From Stramonita haemastoma (taxonomy: Eukaryota; Mollusca; Gastropoda; Neogastropoda; Muricidae), in contig CM060320.1 of NCBI GenBank assembly GCA_030674155.1, forward strand, positions 31,090,308-31,120,307: 30,000 nucleotides of DNA, written 5' to 3'. A model generated the notes under the pieces. The model did no database searches, was not told where the DNA came from, and saw nothing but the letters and a program-made list of their open reading frames with translations. The first letter of the stretch is position 1, and each line of letters begins with the position of its first letter. A program made the position numbers and the translations under genes. Below, one piece after another: positions 1 through 9,575 of this stretch.

Positions 1-128
1 TCACTTGCAGAGTGAAAATTGTGTGCATATTTTACATACGAGCATAATAATGTTGGTACATCTATAACTGGAATAAATCTATTTTGATCATACATAGATG
101 GCTCGGCCTACGCAGAGGTTTATCCCTA

Positions 129-418
129 GGTAAAGGTGTCCCATACCCTATGTGGTCGTAGGGGAACGAGGTGTCAGAGACGTCAGCTTCTCCAGGGGCC
201 AGCATATTGAGGGCGGCGCCCATCTCCTCTCCCTTGCTGCTTTACCTTCCATGACCCTAAGGAGGGCAGGTACCCATTGACAGCTGGGTGAACTTGGGGA
301 CTTTATTGAAGCCAAGGTATGCACTTGATCAACCATTCCACTTGGTAACCATGCTCGATGCTGCTTATCCTTAGCTTGGGGAGAGCTAGTGCTCTGACCA
401 CTGAACTATCCCTTCCCC
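129..418 (-). mobile_element. SINE-A copy 1 (tRNA-derived SINE, near full length)
   Basis: About 290 bp, head at the right end. On the minus strand it opens with a tRNA-like segment whose box A (TAGTTCAGTGG, complement of 398-408) fits the Pol III consensus TRGYNNARNNG. The body closely matches the copies at 7462, 15863 and 18139, including a shared block around 195-265. The octamer GAGGTTTA lies just outside both ends (115-122 and 423-430) and is a possible target-site duplication, though 8 bp could be chance. No protein is encoded. I cannot assign it to a named family. Confidence 0.8.
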
Positions 419-1060
419 AAATGAGGTTTAGCCACAGCAACGAAATTCACTTCATGTCTGATGTTTATCAGAAAATGAGGAATCTAGATTCCAAAGTTTC
501 GAAGCGTGTTTAGTGACATCTTTATAAGGAATGTCTGGTGGAAAGTGTGTACGAACATTTTGTATACATCGATAGAAATGCTAATAAATAGTATGATACT
601 TCCTGGCCTCAAATATATATCAGACATATCTCTCAAACTCCTACTTCAATAATGAGCACAGAGTCAACCACGGAACCAAGAGAAACTAAAATTACAGCTC
701 GACATGAAAATAATGTAGAACATTAAACTAAATCATCTCGTAAACTAAAAAAAATCTATCTAATCATTATTTGTCTACTCTTCTTGCCCTTTACACATCC
801 ATAATTTTCGCGAAGGCGACGTGGACGTATGGAAAATAGTCTGATGCAAAGTAAGTGCCTTTGCCAACATTGAAGTTAAGTCTTCTTTGACATGGCAGAA
901 TTATAGATGAGAAATCGTTGGTGTCTTTTCATTTAGCTATCTTGTCTGGACAGCGTCTCGACAGATTTTGATATATTTTGCTTCTGTATTGGCAATTCAG
1001 GCGGCTTTGACAGCTTTACTTAACCAGTCAGACGCACTGCTTAAGAGGTAAAGTTTAAAA
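419..1060. other. Unique AT-rich non-coding stretch
   Basis: No open frame of note, no repeat shared with the rest of the window and no tract of simple sequence. I see nothing assignable here. Confidence 0.5.
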
Positions 1061-1082
1061 GTGTCAAGAATCTATGGAAGAG

Positions 1083-1172
1083 CTATCTCCCCGTCTCTCT
1101 GTCTCTATCTGTCTCTGCCTATCTCTCTGTCTGTTTCTATGCCTCTGTCTCTCTCTGTGTTTCTGTCTTGCA

Positions 1173-1256
<84 letters not shown>
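1083..1256. repeat. CT-rich tract followed by (CA)40
   Basis: Imperfect CT/TGTC sequence at 1083-1170 passes through CACGCG into an uninterrupted 80-bp (CA)n run at 1177-1256. Open frames across it are dipeptide artefacts (Thr-His, Cys-Val, Ser-Leu) and are not genes. Confidence 0.95.
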
Positions 1257-1257
<1 letters not shown>

Positions 1258-1850
1258 CATTTCTGATAAGTTTTCTTACTTGTTTAAACTTGTAAAGGTT
1301 TTTTTTTGTATCAGTGTCATCGTAGATAATGAATTCTTTTCTGAATTTCCTAAACATGATTATATTTTTTCAAGATAAATCTTAGCTAGAAAACATGGTG
1401 TGGTTTTTTTTTTTTAAATAGCAGCAAAGTTACTGCGGTATGTTGAATATATCTAGGCACATTATTTCGTTGAACCTTTAATTTTTTTAAATATCTTCTC
1501 TTCCCACATTTGCAGTAATAACCTTGTGATGCTTATACTTATCATACATTCATTCTTTATCTAAGTATTTCTATCAAAACATTACATACATCTCCTGTTA
1601 GCATAAATGATTGGCTCCACCGAACCAAGGTCGGTTTTTTTTAATGCAAATATACCTATATTAGAAAATTACACGTTTACAATGATAGAATACAGGCGCA
1701 ATGCCAATGAAAATAAGAAATTAAAAATTTGATGACGATTACAAATTCAGATTAAAAAAAAACAATGCCATGAAAAAGAGTGAAAAAAACAATATAAAAC
1801 TACTCTCAAAACAAAAACTAACCAAGATGTTAAAGAAAAACCTTAAGATA
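1257..1850. other. AT-rich non-coding DNA
   Basis: T-runs and A-runs with no supported gene. The last 100 bp (from about 1740) may be the degraded left edge of repeat D, because an A-rich segment of similar character precedes the second copy near 17600. The match there is too weak to fix a boundary. Confidence 0.4.
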
Positions 1851-2415
1851 CAGCTCAACTAGAAACCTTGCAGAGCACCGACCTGCACATATCATCTTAT
1901 TCAACAGATTAGAACACATCATCAGTTTCTCACTCTCCCAGTCCTCCTATCCGGATCCATCCCTGCAGCTTGTCTCCAGGCAGTGACGGTGACGGGAGGG
2001 AAGAAAACAGACAGATGCAAAGCAGGATGCTGACACTGACAGGAGAGTCCAATGCCGTTTGACAGGCAACAAATCCAGGTGTCAGTGTGGGATGGATCCA
2101 GGGGGCAGAGGTCGTTCTGTCTGCCTGTCCAGTTTCTGACAGCTGAGAAGTGATTGGGGGGGGGGGAGGGGGGTTCCTCCTGAGCTAGGGACTTGGAGAG
2201 AAAGGTTGACTTCGGAATACATCAATGCTGCTGATACGTGAATGTGAGAGGGGAACTTGCATCAAAAAGATGCCACGTCTGATAAGTTAAGAGAGAGAGA
2301 GAGATGAGAAAGAGATGAGGAATGAATGCTGTTGAATTTTCATCAATATCCATGTAACAGCATCTGGTTGGTTGTGATGAAGAAAAAAGAAATAGAATAT
2401 GAGAGACAGAGGTAA

Positions 2416-2502
2416 AAGAAGAAGAAGAAGAAGAAGAAGAAGAAGAAGAAGAAGAAGAAGAAGAAGAAGAAGAAGAAGAAGAAGAAGAAGAAGAAGAAGA
2501 AG
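2416..2502. repeat. (AAG)n microsatellite inside repeat D copy 1
   Basis: About 29 uninterrupted GAA/AAG triplets, followed by a GGA-rich stretch to about 2550. The equivalent position in repeat D copy 2 (18878-19000) also carries AAG repeats. Confidence 0.95.
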
Positions 2503-2617
2503 AGAAAAAAAAAGGAGGAGGAGGAGTCGGAGGAGGAGAAGAAGGAGGAGACAGATGACAGAGCAACAACAAAGTCTGGTTCTGACGGCTGGAACAGAGC
2601 ACCTCCCCCTCACCCCA

Positions 2618-2636
2618 TCTCTCTCTCTCTCTCTCT

Positions 2637-2706
<70 letters not shown>

Positions 2707-2714
2707 CTTCTCTC

Positions 2715-2745
<31 letters not shown>

Positions 2746-2772
2746 CTCTCTCTCTCTCTGTCTCTCTGTCTC

Positions 2773-2807
<35 letters not shown>

Positions 2808-2814
2808 TCTCTCT

Positions 2815-2869
<55 letters not shown>

Positions 2870-2873
2870 CCCC

Positions 2874-2907
<34 letters not shown>

Positions 2908-2995
2908 GCTCTCTCTCTCTGTACCCCTCTCTCTCTCTCTGTCTCTCTCTCTCTCTGTACCCCTCACTCTCTGTACCCCTCTCTCTCTGTCTCTG

Positions 2996-3085
<90 letters not shown>

Positions 3086-3102
3086 TCTCTCTCCTTCCCA
3101 CC
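2618..3102. repeat. Long CT-rich tract (485 bp)
   Basis: Almost pure pyrimidine on the plus strand, mixing CT and TGTC units. The interruption GTACCCCTC appears four times between about 2866 and 2985, showing local duplication of a larger block within the tract. Large open frames here encode only Ser/Leu or Arg/Glu dipeptides. Confidence 0.95.
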
Positions 3103-3240
3103 CTTCTGTGTTCTGCACGACATGCATTCAAAACACGATGGCCTTAAAGTAGTAATGTGGGATTCAGTCTGCCTCTGGCATTATTTGAAAACTTTCAGAC
3201 ACTTTTGTCAGCACAAAGGTTTGTAATGATATATCGCAAA

Positions 3241-4205
3241 ATGGCACAAACGTTTTTTGCAATTGTTAAATGTTCTTTTTTCCCTAATAGTCACGTGCAG
3301 TACAAGATTGTGTGCCTGAAGCAGAAAAAGCTAGGTTAAAAGTTTGCACTCTTCATCATAGTCTTATACTACTGTATATGTATATAAAGCTTGCTCTTGC
3401 AGGTATTTGAAGTTTCGTCTCAGACTCATGTATAACCCCAGTGAAAAGCACAAACTCTATTTCCCAGGGCACAGGTATATTTCACTTTCTGAAATGATAA
3501 GACATGGAGGCAGTCAAACTAAAACCTTGCAAGTCACACACTTTATTGTTTTGTATACCATTACACAAACGAGTACTCTGGAACAACAGAAGAATTTTGA
3601 TTTGGTTGTAAGGTTATTGAAAGCAGAATAAAACAAACTTTTTTTTACAATCTTTTTGTAGTCTGTGTGCTTCCCGAGATAATTGTCAATGGCAATGGGT
3701 AATAGCTGTTTCTTCACTTTTAAAAAGAAAGGTGGGACAATAATTGGAAAGTGAACGCATTTGCCTTTTAAACAAGCCCCCAAAGTCATTAATAACAAAT
3801 ACTGCTGTAAAGCAAGTATTAAATAAAATTCTTCTACTTCTTCGTCAAATGCTCAAACAGCAACTACTGTTGTCAGTCCGATGAGTGAGAATATATTATT
3901 TTGCTGCCATTAAGAACCTGGAAAGTCAGTCCAAGCACATCTGACATTGTTGTGGGAGAGCATTATTATCATATAAGTCTTGGCTCAATGCCAAAGTTTA
4001 CAAACAGGGCATAATTATGTTCTTTCTACAGTTTCTGAAGGATGGTTTCACACAATTATACAATGAATGTTTTAACAATTGTTTTTTTTTTTCAATTTCA
4101 AAAGGAGTGGCATGGATTTTTTTCTGTACTTCAGTATTTCTATTTGTTTGGAGTCTCCAGTACAGCTTCTAACACCATATGCAAATGATGGGGGAAAAGG
4201 CGAGC
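3241..4205. other. Non-coding interval without recognised features
   Basis: Mixed composition with no supported gene. A 74-codon frame at 3407-3631 follows a polypyrimidine-AG stretch near 3400, but I recognise no protein family in it and treat it as chance. Confidence 0.4.
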
Positions 4206-4209
4206 TGGG

Positions 4210-4287
4210 GAAAGAGAAAGACAGACAGAGACAAAGAAAGAGAAAGAGAGACAGAGAAACAGACAAAGACAGACAGAGAGAGAGAAT
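4210..4287. repeat. Purine-rich GACA/GAGA tract preceding repeat C
   Basis: Short imperfect tract of AAAGAG, GACA and GAGA units ending about 25 bp before the left edge of the repeat C copy. Purine-rich sequence in this relative position recurs in other repeat C copies. Confidence 0.8.
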
Positions 4288-4310
4288 CAACAAAAATAGA
4301 AATAAAGTTA

Positions 4311-4725
4311 GCCACAAGTGCCTAGAGCATACCGTTTGAAATTGCATGTCCCTATACATACCAACCCTTCACAAAAGCAAAAAAAGGGACAGAAAATACC
4401 CAGAAGAAGACCTGACAAAGGGGGGGGGGAAGTGAAGGGAAATGCCATCACTATTTACCCAGCTAATGACTGTTGGCCAGGCGAATTTCAGCAGCAGAAA
4501 GTCGATAACATTGTCAAAAGCTCGTGCAACATGCAGGCCCTCTGGCAAGACACAGTAGTGGAAGCATAATTTTCACTTGGCACAGGAAGAATAAAGATGT
4601 CCTGTACACTTTGCTTGGTTGTTTGTGCCCCAGGCATATGGCCAGCGTCACTGTGTTGCATGAAGATTGTCAACAAGGTTTGTTTTGTTATCCTTTTTTT
4701 CTCAGAGTATAGTTGGAAGGGAAGG
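4311..4725 (+). repeat. Repeat C copy at 4.3 kb
   Basis: Begins with ACAAGTGCCTAGAGCAT, as at 21191. It contains the family anchor CTATTTACCCAGCTAATGAC (4451) and ends with the conserved TTGTTTGTGCC segment near 4619. Positions 4439-4541 are identical, base for base, to 21314-21416. Elsewhere the two copies diverge clearly. A run of nine or ten G lies at about 4420-4429. No credible protein is encoded: several short frames are open, but none stays intact across the family. Confidence 0.8.
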
Positions 4726-4787
4726 CCTAATAAAACAAATTAGTCACGGGAGGTGTTCTGCCTAGATCTCCCCAAAGGAAAATCAAA

Positions 4788-4831
4788 TTTGTGTGTTTTG
4801 TGTGTGTGTGTGTTATGTGTGTGTGCGTGCC

Positions 4832-4877
<46 letters not shown>

Positions 4878-4883
4878 TGTTTG
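4788..4883. repeat. (GT)n microsatellite
   Basis: Imperfect GT repeat with ATGTG and GCGTGCCTGC interruptions in the left half and a pure run in the right half. Confidence 0.95.
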
Positions 4884-5589
4884 TTCCTCAAATTATCTTA
4901 CCAACATTTAGTAAACAATAACCATAGTAAATCCCCACAGATCTCTTGTCACTCTAATCTTGACCATATACCACAACAAACAATGAAAGTAAAATACATC
5001 AAAAGACATAGAGCAGTCCAGTGTTGACATCATTATTCACCAGGGCAATGACTTTTACTAAAGTGATATTAAGCAGCAGGCGATTAAAAACTCATTCGAA
5101 TGAGACTATAAACCAAGACCCCGTGTGCAACATCTTGTATACACGTTAAATCCTGTCCCGCTTTTCGTAAGGGTAGGCCATGGCGTGCTGGTGGGAACAG
5201 ATGACATTTACAAAACTGCATACACACGGGGACTGGATGTAAAAAAGCATAGGATTGCTTATTCCATTATCCTCGATATAAAGGAATAAAGAAAGAAAAT
5301 CTGCCAATGCTTTAGGCTAGTTTTAAGGTTTATCTGGAGGGCACAAACCTACAAGAATGTTCTCTGGTCCTTGACAAATGGGTCTGCTTTGCACTTTTCC
5401 TTTCACTCCTCTGAGCCTAAAGCAAGCAGGATCCTACTGTGTGGAGATGATTACCATGACACGCTTTTGTTTTCTTTTATTTGATTTTTTATTTAGGTTA
5501 CAGTAGGATATATTATTTGGAGATGATTGTCCTTGGACCTCCCTTTTGGCATATTTAGATTTGAATTGGTGAAACATAAAATTCAGCCC
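4884..5589. other. Non-coding interval with one perfect palindrome
   Basis: Nothing assignable except a 14-bp perfect palindrome, CTCATTCGAATGAG, at 5091-5104. No supported open frame. Confidence 0.4.
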
Positions 5590-5709
<120 letters not shown>

Positions 5710-5918
5710 CTGGAACTTACAAAGCAAGCCTTCAATAACATATCAACCACCAAAATACAGGCACACAATTTTGACAACACTTCTTTCCGATCCTTTAGAT
5801 AAAAACAGCCCTGAATTTTTTCTGACGAGCATCCGGATATTACAGAAGAAAATGCTATTACCAACACACTTGTTGTCAGACAGACTGATCCCTCTCTTTG
5901 CAAGATAGGTATGAAAAA

Positions 5919-6031
5919 GGTAAAGGTGTACCATAGCTTATGTAGTCATAGGGAGAGGCAAGGCATCAGAGACTTCAGCTTCTCTAGGGGCCAGCATATT
6001 GAGGGCAGAGCCCATCTCCTCACCCTCGCAT
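5919..6031 (-). mobile_element. SINE-A copy 2, 5'-truncated
   Basis: Only the 3' 110 bp of the family, from the GGTAAAGGTG terminus through the GGGGCCAGCATATTGAGGGC block. It breaks off at about 6031, where other copies continue into TGCTGCTTTACCTTCC. Loss of the tRNA-like head is what incomplete target-primed reverse transcription would give. Confidence 0.8.
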
Positions 6032-6173
6032 TGCCAGAAAAAAATCGCCACAAAAAGAAGAGAATGAAAACTGCCATAGGAGCTGACCAGGCGTGGCTTT
6101 TATTTGCAAGGTGCCAGTGGTCTTTTTCAGTTTAGAGAAAGTTCTTTCCTCCTGCTTTAACTTTTTCAGCTGA

Positions 6174-6351
<178 letters not shown>

Positions 6352-6498
6352 TTGTTTTCACTGTCCATAATTTATTATAAAGTAGTTTTTCGTAGTTATC
6401 AATTTATATAATATAAGTATGGCTACTAAAAACTAATGAAAGATCTCGGAAATGATATTATATACTCATCAACAATGATAGCCAAGTTCAAACAGACT

Positions 6499-6530
<32 letters not shown>

Positions 6531-6542
6531 GGGGGGGGGGGG
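6499..6542. repeat. (GA)14 joined to a poly-G run
   Basis: A GA repeat at 6499-6526 is followed, after GT, by about 15 consecutive G (6528-6542). Confidence 0.95.
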
Positions 6543-7069
6543 TATCAAAACATACAATGAAAAAAATAGTCTGTACATAAAATGTACATTTCTTAAAGCA
6601 CAGTCACCCCAAAATGTCCGAAGGCAAATGACATTTTAGAGAGTGTATCTTGTTTGTTGCGATAGAGAATAAACACGCTATGAAGACAAAACTGACGCTA
6701 CTGTCTGCCATTTTTCCCAAAGGATCCATGAAAATTCACTCCACTGACAGTTTTGTTTTTGATTATGGTCTCTTTTGTCTCCCTTCCTCTTCCTCTGCTT
6801 CGTATTATCATTATCATGTCTGTTACTGCTAAACATAAGTGCTTTTTATTCATCCTTTTTGCTATTTTAGATAGATTTGATAAACATATTTTTCTATCGC
6901 AATAAATGTCCTGTTTGCATAATGAATGTTTCGCAGCATGATCACAAGAAATTCAATAAACAAAGCGTTTGATGTTCCTGCACGAGCAATTTCTATTACG
7001 TACAACATAAAAACAATTGTTTTTTATGGAGCTGTTTGTACTAAGCTGTATTCATTGTCCCAAAAGAGT
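6543..7069. other. AT-rich non-coding DNA
   Basis: No supported gene or repeat. Confidence 0.4.
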
Positions 7070-7220
7070 TCCCTCCATAGAATCTGAGCTGCTGTTCTCA
7101 GGGAGAGTGTGGCGCCAGACTATGGCACCATCAATGTGTCCATGTCTGCGAGCATACTTCTCTGTCTGTGGAAAAGAGGTTTTCTGCAAGTCTTTGCCAG
7201 AAACAAATTTAAGGTTATTC
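7070..7220 (-). mobile_element. SINE-B fragment (degraded central body)
   Basis: Aligns with the body of the SINE at 9160-9575. The segment at 7085-7120 (GAGCTGCTGTTCTCAGGGAG and onward) corresponds to GGGCTGCTCTCCCTGGGAGA near 9222. The stretch ending CTTTGCCAGAAACAA corresponds to TTTTGCCAGGGACAA near 9343. The tRNA-like head and the 3' tail are missing, and divergence is high, so this is an old copy. Confidence 0.65.
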
Positions 7221-7440
7221 TGAGTTATTTGAACACATTAAATACATTTTCACACAACAACTGTTCCATAAAAAGGAAAACTTAGATCACAGTTACGGTC
7301 AAAGGGAAGGGGTGGAAAAGTCTGTACATTTCACATGATTAAAAATAAACACCAAGTAATGTGCTGTATTCTCGATAAGTCTGGTACTTCTAGATCAGTT
7401 TCTAGTGCAATGTAAATCACTTCAAGGAAATCCTGTCTGT

Positions 7441-7450
7441 ACTGCATGGA
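7441..7450 (+). repeat. Probable target-site duplication, left
   Basis: ACTGCATGGA, repeated exactly at 7756-7765 on the far side of SINE-A copy 3. Eleven bases separate it from the point where the recognisable SINE head begins. Confidence 0.6.
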
Positions 7451-7461
7451 CTGTACAGCAT

Positions 7462-7747
7462 GGGGGACGGGATAGCTCAGTGGTCAGAGCACTCGTTTTC
7501 CCCCATCCAAGGTTAAGCAGCATCGAGCATGGTACCAATTGGATGGCTGACTGTTTGCACGCCATGGCTTTACTACAGTCCCACAGTTCACCCAACTGCT
7601 TGTGTACCTGCCCTCTTTAGGGTCAGGGAAGGTAAAGCAGGGAGGGAGAGGAGATGGGCGCCGCCCTCAATATGCTGGCCCCTGGAGAAACTGAGGTCTC
7701 TGATGCCTCGCTCCCTAAGACCACATAAGTTATGGGACACCTTTGCC
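7462..7747 (+). mobile_element. SINE-A copy 3 (full-length, with flanking duplication)
   Basis: Starts with a tRNA-like head whose box A is TAGCTCAGTGG (7473-7483), a perfect fit to TRGYNNARNNG. About 40 bp downstream, where box B is expected, there is only CATCGAGCATGG, a poor fit to GGTTCRANTCC. The body includes GAGATGGGCGCCGCCCTCAA and AATATGCTGGCCCCTGGAGA. The 3' end GGGACACCTTTGCC runs into nine T, then into a 10-bp direct repeat of the upstream flank (7756-7765). This is the best evidence in the window that the family moved by retroposition. Confidence 0.88.
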
Positions 7748-7755
7748 TTTTTTTT

Positions 7756-7765
7756 ACTGCATGGA
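7756..7765 (+). repeat. Probable target-site duplication, right
   Basis: ACTGCATGGA, directly after the T-rich tail of SINE-A copy 3 and identical to 7441-7450. Confidence 0.6.
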
Positions 7766-8575
7766 AACCAATACTTTAGAAACTCCAGCTTGACTTAATG
7801 CATGGTTTGGCTTTCTGTCACTTTTGTGTTTGTAAAGGGGTTCTTTTAAAAATGATAGATTTTTCAAACTGAATGTGCATCTGCATTCTTTGAAACGTTC
7901 CACTCTAGTTACGAGATTTTTTTTCATTCCATTCCCAAGGTTGGGTAGTATGGTGGAAGTATTTCTTTTCAGGGTTGTTTTGGGTTTGTTTGGCTTTTTT
8001 CATTGCATATTTCTACTTTTGTGCATTAAGGACAGGATCAAGATACTATGAAGAACATAATAATATGAAAATATAATCAGACCTGTATCTTCAACCGTTT
8101 GTTGTTGTTTAGTATTTCACAGCAATGCTTTGATGTATGCCTTTCTAAAACTCCAGATCACACAAAAGAGTAGTTTTTGTTACTGTATTAAAAAAGATTA
8201 GAATGTGACAACGATTGCACAAGTCGAACTGTACAATCATGAGACACCATGTACCAGCACTGAAGAACCACAAAAGTAGATCCTATTTCTTACCATCGTT
8301 TACAAAACTTTCCATTTAATTTCATTGAAACCTTTTAGTAAGACACTTTCCTTTACTTACTGCACATAGACAAAAAAATAATTCAGACAACTCTCTACAT
8401 GTCTCAGTCTTTGGTACAAATGCATACGTCAGAGTGATTGAAAAGTCCATTAACAGAGTTCATAGTCTTTTAAAGGCCATGATACCAAAATCTTGGTATC
8501 TCTGTGATTGAGTCATGTCGTGGTCTGCGATAGCCAAGGTTTTTCATTTTCATGAACCATCTTTTTGTCTTCTCT
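7766..8575. other. Unique AT-rich non-coding DNA
   Basis: No simple-sequence tract, no shared repeat and no supported open frame. This is one of the few repeat-free stretches of the window. Confidence 0.45.
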
Positions 8576-8599
8576 CACACTATTTCCCCCTTTTTCTCT

Positions 8600-8830
8600 T
8601 CCTCTCGCCCCTTTCAATCACCTGACTTGAAAAACGTCCCCTAATCAAGCGGTCCCCATTGCCCAGGAGCCCCAGTCAACAGTTATGCTAATCAGCTCAA
8701 AGAACATTACCGCTTGATGAAGGAAAAGACCAGCCTGGGTGAAAAATGAGCAGATCTAATTAGATAAGGATGAAATTGGAGAAGGGGAGGAAGACAGACA
8801 AATGTCGATTCAATAGCCCTCCCATCTCAC
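8600..8830. promoter_or_regulatory. Candidate cis-regulatory patch
   Basis: Balanced composition within AT-rich surroundings, with clustered palindromes. There is a 10-bp perfect inverted repeat (ATCAAGCGGT at 8644-8653, ACCGCTTGAT at 8709-8718), an octamer-like ATGCTAATCA near 8685 and a perfect 12-bp palindrome ATCTAATTAGAT at 8754-8765. The palindrome contains the homeodomain core TAATTA and overlaps AGATAA, a GATA-type site. This is inference from motifs alone. No gene is visible within the window for it to act on. Confidence 0.25.
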
Positions 8831-9155
8831 TCCTAGTTCCATTGGATCCAGCTACATCACTCTCACTGTCGTATTTCTCCTCTCTCCACTTCTTCTACGT
8901 CAAAGCACTGGGATTAGTCACCATCACCAACTGTTCATTTACGCCACAAGTGTCGCTACCATGAACAGACTTTCTGAGTAGGATGACTTCTTTTTAAGTA
9001 TAAAGTATGCTGTTAGTAATAGACTCGAGCTCTCCCTTTGACTTGATGTCTTTGTTTTGTTTTGTTTTTGTTGTTCCTTTGCATAGCACAGCCAACCACA
9101 AAGGCCAAACCTAAGTTGATGTATTGTTAGATATGACGTGAGGCTAAAACTGCTT
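8831..9155. other. Non-coding DNA
   Basis: No supported gene. Short T/G-rich patch (GTTTTGTTTTGTTTTTG) near 9053-9069. Confidence 0.4.
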
Positions 9156-9159
9156 TGTT

Positions 9160-9575
9160 TGTTTATTTATTTATTTATTCATACCACTTTATGTCAGCAG
9201 ATTTCTCTGCATAAAATTCGGGCTGCTCTCCCTGGGAGAGCGCGTTGCCACAAGTGCAGTGCCTACCCATTTTTTTAGTTGATTTTTTTCCTGTCTGCAG
9301 TTGTATTTGTTTCCCTATCAGAGTGGCTTTTTTCTACAGAATTTTGCCAGGGACAACCCACTTGTTAACGTGGGTTCTTTTTACGTGCGCTAAATAATGA
9401 TGTGTAACACACAGGACCTCGGTATCGTCTCATCCGAGAGACTAGCACCCAGACCAGCACTCATGGGGGAATTTTGGGCCCAAACGGGATTTGAACCACC
9501 GCACATTCCGACCCGGACTTTTCGCTTTCTAGACAGGCGCGCTACCTCTAGACCACCGATCCACAGGGGCACAGC
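9160..9575 (-). mobile_element. SINE-B, full-length tRNA-derived SINE of molluscan type
   Basis: About 415 bp. The minus strand starts with a tRNA-like head: box A TGGTCTAGAGG (complement of 9545-9555) and box B GGTTCAAATCC (complement of 9487-9497) both match the Pol III consensus. On the plus strand the body reads ACCTCGGTATCGTCTCATCC, then GTGGGTTCTTTTTACGTGCG, then TTTTGCCAGGGACAA and GGGCTGCTCTCCCTGGGAGA. The element ends in a (TTTA)n tail at about 9160-9180. From memory, this body resembles SINEs common in gastropod, bivalve and cephalopod genomes. I have not run a search, and the family name is left open. It is clearly better preserved than the fragment at 7070. Confidence 0.85.

Larger units (their letters stand above)
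1855..3240 (+). repeat. Repeat D copy 1 (dispersed duplicated segment)
   Basis: The left part (1920-2290) aligns with 17735-18115. The best block is 2026-2152 against 17831-17980 and includes ACAGGCAACAAATCCAGGTG and GGGGGCAGAGGTCGTTCTGT. The right part (3160-3221) aligns with 19330-19387 and includes CAGACACTTTTGTCAGCACA. Between the flanks both copies hold an AAG tract and then a CT tract in the same order. The distance between the flank blocks is about 1.04 kb here and about 1.11 kb in copy 2 after subtracting its SINE. No transposase, reverse transcriptase or terminal repeats are visible. It could be an unnamed non-autonomous element or a local segmental duplication. Confidence 0.7.

Noticed and set aside
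2222..3226. Large open frames of 275-301 codons across the AAG/CT tracts, both strands
   Set aside because: They encode only Arg/Glu, Ser/Leu or poly-Arg runs because a tract of two bases rarely forms a stop codon. No domain or non-repetitive core is present.
3407..3631. 74-codon frame following a splice-acceptor-like TTGCTCTTGCAG
   Set aside because: No recognisable family, no second exon and no donor that makes a consistent gene. A frame of this length is expected by chance.
5091..5104. 14-bp perfect palindrome CTCATTCGAATGAG as an operator or restriction-type site
   Set aside because: An isolated palindrome of this size is expected occasionally in 30 kb, and nothing nearby gives it a role.
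7462..7540. tRNA gene
   Set aside because: Box A is good, but box B is absent and no cloverleaf can be drawn. The same segment heads a repeated SINE body in several places.
9487..9575. tRNA gene on the minus strand
   Set aside because: Both Pol III boxes fit, but the segment continues directly into a SINE body and lacks a proper acceptor stem.
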